From the NCBI GenBank assembly GCA_023261345.1, contig JAHFPE010000039.1, forward strand, positions 1 to 6,933: 6,933 nt of DNA. Direction: 5' to 3'. The stretch's first letter is position 1, and each line of letters starts with the position of its first letter. This DNA is from Candidatus Woesearchaeota archaeon (GTDB taxonomy: Archaea > Nanobdellota > Nanobdellia > Woesearchaeales > ARS49). Both the position numbers and the translations under genes were made by a program. Shown in pieces: positions 5,598 to 6,933 of the stretch. The notes beneath the pieces are model-generated. The model ran no database searches. It worked only from the letters and a program-made list of their open reading frames with translations, and was not told the DNA's origin.

Positions 5598-5804
5598 GTT
5601 CATGCGGGGGGACGCTTCGCCCCGAGAGCTCCCCCTCACGACGACTCTCACGGCTACGGCAACTCTCACGGCTACGGCAACTCTCACGATGGCGGCTTTC
5701 TTCACGGCTCTCACGACGACGACTTTCACTACGACGATGAAACGATGACGAATGAACAACGAGCACGAACATACAACCGACTACCACGCATAACGTACCA
5801 ATAA
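5552..5804 (+). pseudogene. Broken or frameshifted small secreted Gly/His/Asp-rich protein
   Basis: The frame ending in TAA at 5802-5804 is open back to a TGA at 5553-5555 and has no normal start codon. It reads KNLTTFSILPLATNVHA, like a signal peptide ending VHA, then a stretch rich in Gly, His, Asp and Tyr: HDDSHGYGNSHGYGNSHD, then HGSHDDDFHYDDE and a tail ending NRLPRITYQ. An ATG at 5552 precedes an A6 tract (5555-5560). Removing one A would join that ATG to this frame and restore a protein of about 83 residues. The break may be an assembly error, a phase-variable homopolymer or true decay. The His/Asp-rich part could bind metal, but that is inference. A minus-strand frame over the same bases (5575-5787) gives Arg/Ser/Glu repeats and is judged a shadow. 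The remaining bases from 5369 to 5551 hold only the NMD3 promoter and the duplication. Confidence 0.4.
5646..5688 (+). repeat. 18-bp in-frame tandem repeat, about 2.4 copies
   Basis: The unit TCTCACGGCTACGGCAAC occurs exactly at 5646-5663 and 5664-5681 and partly at 5682-5688. In the broken ORF it encodes repeats of SHGYGN. The period keeps the reading frame, which supports past coding use of this frame. Confidence 0.7.
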
Positions 5805-5807
5805 CTC

Positions 5808-5813
5808 TTTAAA
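5808..5813 (+). promoter_or_regulatory. TTTAAA box of the signal peptidase operon
   Basis: TTTAAA is centred 25.5 bases before the ATG at 5836, predicting a leaderless transcript for the signal peptidase, transcription factor S and DUF167 genes. Confidence 0.55.
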
Positions 5814-5814
5814 C

Positions 5815-5834
5815 CACGCCCTCTCGCTGGCGTG
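5815..5834 (+). promoter_or_regulatory. CACGCC-N8-GGCGTG inverted repeat before the signal peptidase start
   Basis: CACGCC (5815-5820) and GGCGTG (5829-5834) are perfect inverted repeats around 8 bases. They lie between the TTTAAA box and the ATG, exactly where a bound repressor would block transcription. If transcription starts at the ATG this is a DNA site, not an RNA hairpin. The operator role is inferred. Confidence 0.35.
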
Positions 5835-5835
5835 T

Positions 5836-6438
5836 ATGGGTTGGAAAGAAACTGGAATTAAGATTTGGCATTTTCTTTGGAAAGAGAACAGTTGGCAGAG
5901 TTGGGTTGCAAACATCATCCTTGCGTTTGTCCTCATCAAATTTATTGTGTATCCCGGACTTGGCTTGTTGCTCGGCACGAACTATCCTGTTGTTGCAGTT
6001 GTTTCAGGAAGTATGGAACATGATGGAACATTTGATACGTGGTGGGGAGAACCACGATATCTTAGACTTGATGGAACACTACACTCACAAGAAGAATGGT
6101 ATAATGACCACGGAATTACATACAATCAATTTCTTGCATTCTCTCTTAAAAACGGATTTAACAAAGGAGACATTATGATACTTGCAAAAACAACTCCAAC
6201 AATTGGGGACGTTATTGTCTACCGCACAAACAAATTGCCTGAACCAGTTATTCACCGAGTTATAAAAAAGAGCGCATCAACGTTTACAACAAAAGGAGAT
6301 CATAATGCAGACAATGCAGAATTTGAAAAAAACATTCCTGCCGAACAAGTAATTGGAACAGCAGTATTTCGCATACCATACCTTGGCTGGATGAAAATAG
6401 GTTTTGTTCAACTATTGGAATTAACAGGAGTGAGATAA
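5836..6438 (+). CDS. Signal peptidase I, archaeal/ER type
   Basis: This 200-residue membrane protease removes signal peptides from exported proteins on the outer face of the membrane. An N-terminal membrane helix (about 24-46, WVANIILAFVLIKFIVYPG) precedes the catalytic VVSGSM, with Ser59 as the expected nucleophile. HRVI gives His140, which replaces the bacterial lysine, and TKGDHNAD gives Asp155. This Ser-His-Asp set is typical of archaeal and ER enzymes (S26B). An unusually long insertion (about 62-110, rich in Trp, Tyr and Asp) lies between the Ser motif and KGDIMIL, as I recall for DPANN homologues. A second hydrophobic segment near the C-terminus is short. The ATG is supported by the TTTAAA box. 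The stop overlaps the next ATG by one base (TAATG). It would process the secreted coiled-coil protein and membrane regulator encoded nearby. Confidence 0.92.
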   Translation: MGWKETGIKIWHFLWKENSWQSWVANIILAFVLIKFIVYPGLGLLLGTNYPVVAVVSGSMEHDGTFDTWWGEPRYLRLDGTLHSQEEWYNDHGITYNQFLAFSLKNGFNKGDIMILAKTTPTIGDVIVYRTNKLPEPVIHRVIKKSASTFTTKGDHNADNAEFEKNIPAEQVIGTAVFRIPYLGWMKIGFVQLLELTGVR

Positions 6439-6731
6439 TGTTTTGCAAAAAATGCGGCAGTATCATGCTGCCAAAATCAGGCAAAGGACTTGAATGCAGT
6501 TGTGGCTACTCTGAAAGCGGCAACATTAAACTCAAAGAAAGCGGAAAAAACCACGATATGATCGGAATTGCAGAAGACAAAGAAGTCTTACCACTCACTG
6601 ATGCAATATGCGAAAAGTGTGGACACACAAGCGCATATACTTGGGAAGTGCAAACTCGCGCATCAGATGAACCTGCAACTCGATTTTACAAGTGCGAAAA
6701 ATGCAAACACACGTGGAGAGAATACAAATAA
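6438..6731 (+). CDS. Transcription factor S (TFIIS/RPB9-like RNA cleavage factor)
   Basis: This 97-residue protein has two zinc ribbons. The N-terminal one uses C3, C6, C20 and C22 (FCKKCG, ECSCGY). The C-terminal one uses C58, C61, C86 and C89 (CEKCGH, CEKCKHTW). Between the second pair is the signature TRASDEPATRFYKC, whose Asp77-Glu78 tip enters the RNA polymerase active site and stimulates cleavage of backtracked RNA. Length and motifs match archaeal TFS, so it should rescue stalled polymerase. Its ATG overlaps the signal peptidase stop by one base. AGGAG lies 7 bases upstream, as expected for a gene inside an operon. No catalytic residue is missing. Confidence 0.94.
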   Translation: MFCKKCGSIMLPKSGKGLECSCGYSESGNIKLKESGKNHDMIGIAEDKEVLPLTDAICEKCGHTSAYTWEVQTRASDEPATRFYKCEKCKHTWREYK

Positions 6732-6732
6732 G

Positions 6733-6809
6733 ATTCGCAAGGCCGCATACCTTTTGGCTTGCTCACAGGAGAATCTTCGTGTTGTATTTGGAGTGAACAC
6801 CTTGCGAAT
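6733..6809 (+). repeat. 10-bp inverted repeat flanking the DUF167 start
   Basis: ATTCGCAAGG (6733-6742) is perfectly complementary to CCTTGCGAAT (6800-6809). Just inside the right arm, GTGAACA (6793-6799) pairs with TGCTCAC (6760-6766) at 6 of 7 positions. In RNA this would place the proposed GTG start in a stem. The AGGAG (6767-6771) in the loop is too far (21 bases) from that GTG to act normally. Confidence 0.5.
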
Positions 6810-6933
6810 AGCTGTTTTTGTGAAAACCAACGCAGCACGAACAGAAGTGCTTTCTTACTTAGAAACAACACGAGAGATGACTGTTGCAATCGCTGAACCT
6901 GTTGTAAAGAACAAAGCAAACATCGCACTTCTC
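6793..6933 (+). CDS. DUF167/YggU-like protein, N-terminal part
   Basis: The 47 visible residues run off the right edge. NTLRIAVFVKTNAARTEV, then VAIAEPVVKNKANIALL, match the start of the DUF167 (YggU, UPF0235) fold. There, V-K-P-N-A-x-x-x-x-x-I/V and an A-P-P-x-x-G-K-A-N turn are conserved (KNKAN here). The family is small, about 100 residues, conserved in bacteria and archaea, and of unknown biochemical role. It is downstream of transcription factor S on the same strand with a 61-bp gap, so probably in the same operon. GTG 6793 suits the family alignment, but no well-spaced ribosome binding site precedes it. The frame is open further upstream, and a TTG at 6754 is an alternative start. Confidence 0.72.
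   Translation, partial: MNTLRIAVFVKTNAARTEVLSYLETTREMTVAIAEPVVKNKANIALL

Noticed and set aside
5646..5688. Short repeats as a CRISPR array
   Set aside because: The 18-bp units are directly adjacent with no spacers and keep the reading frame.
5575..5787. Minus-strand frame rich in Arg/Ser/Glu repeats
   Set aside because: It is the complement of the SHGYGN-type repeat frame; low complexity, no promoter or ribosome site, and the opposite frame has a better signal-like start and protein-like tail.
5430..5804. Readthrough of the internal TGA as selenocysteine or a recoded codon
   Set aside because: Other genes here end in TGA, no SECIS-like element was seen, and the frame has no start codon; duplication plus frameshift is simpler.
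1..6933. tRNA, rRNA, insertion sequence or phage genes
   Set aside because: No cloverleaf, rRNA block, transposase or integrase motif, or flanking terminal repeats were found on either strand.

Overview
The window looks archaeal, most likely from a small-genome lineage of the DPANN type (Woesearchaeota/Pacearchaeota-like). The evidence is the gene content: an NMD3 homologue, transcription factor S, a TrmB-family regulator, an ER/archaeal-type signal peptidase with a Ser-His-Asp set and a long internal insertion, and a membrane-anchored winged-helix regulator. The promoters agree. Several genes carry a TTTAAA or TTATAA box centred 25-28 bases before the start codon, which implies leaderless mRNAs, while genes inside operons use GGAGGTG-type ribosome binding sites. 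The lineage is an inference from family knowledge, not a measured placement.

Layout. Positions 3-83 (+) hold the end of an unidentified gene. Two hairpins follow, in the gap facing a fold-type-II PLP-enzyme homologue (minus) that lacks the expected catalytic lysine. A TrmB-like regulator (+) is divergent from it. Behind the regulator lies a GC-richer stretch of four consecutive hairpins ending in a T7 tract (2225-2372), a candidate structured RNA. Next comes a minus-strand envelope operon read from about 3929 down to 2435: a 39-residue putative leaderless ORF, a secreted charged coiled-coil protein and a tiny lipoprotein. Divergent from it is a membrane protein with an outside sensor-like domain and an inside winged helix. 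Position 4880-5368 (minus) is an NMD3-like protein without its zinc-binding half. Position 5430-5804 holds a diverged duplication and a broken Gly/His/Asp-rich reading frame. The window ends with an apparent + operon: signal peptidase I, transcription factor S and the start of a DUF167 (YggU-like) protein.

How the parts may work together. The secreted coiled-coil protein and lipoprotein are translationally coupled and probably act in one envelope function. The divergent membrane regulator is well placed to sense the cell surface and control them. TrmB and the PLP homologue share one short divergent control region with a repeated heptamer. Signal peptidase would process the exported proteins seen here. 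The strongest candidates for something undescribed are the four-hairpin RNA, the leaderless ORF heading the envelope operon, and the lysine-less PLP homologue.
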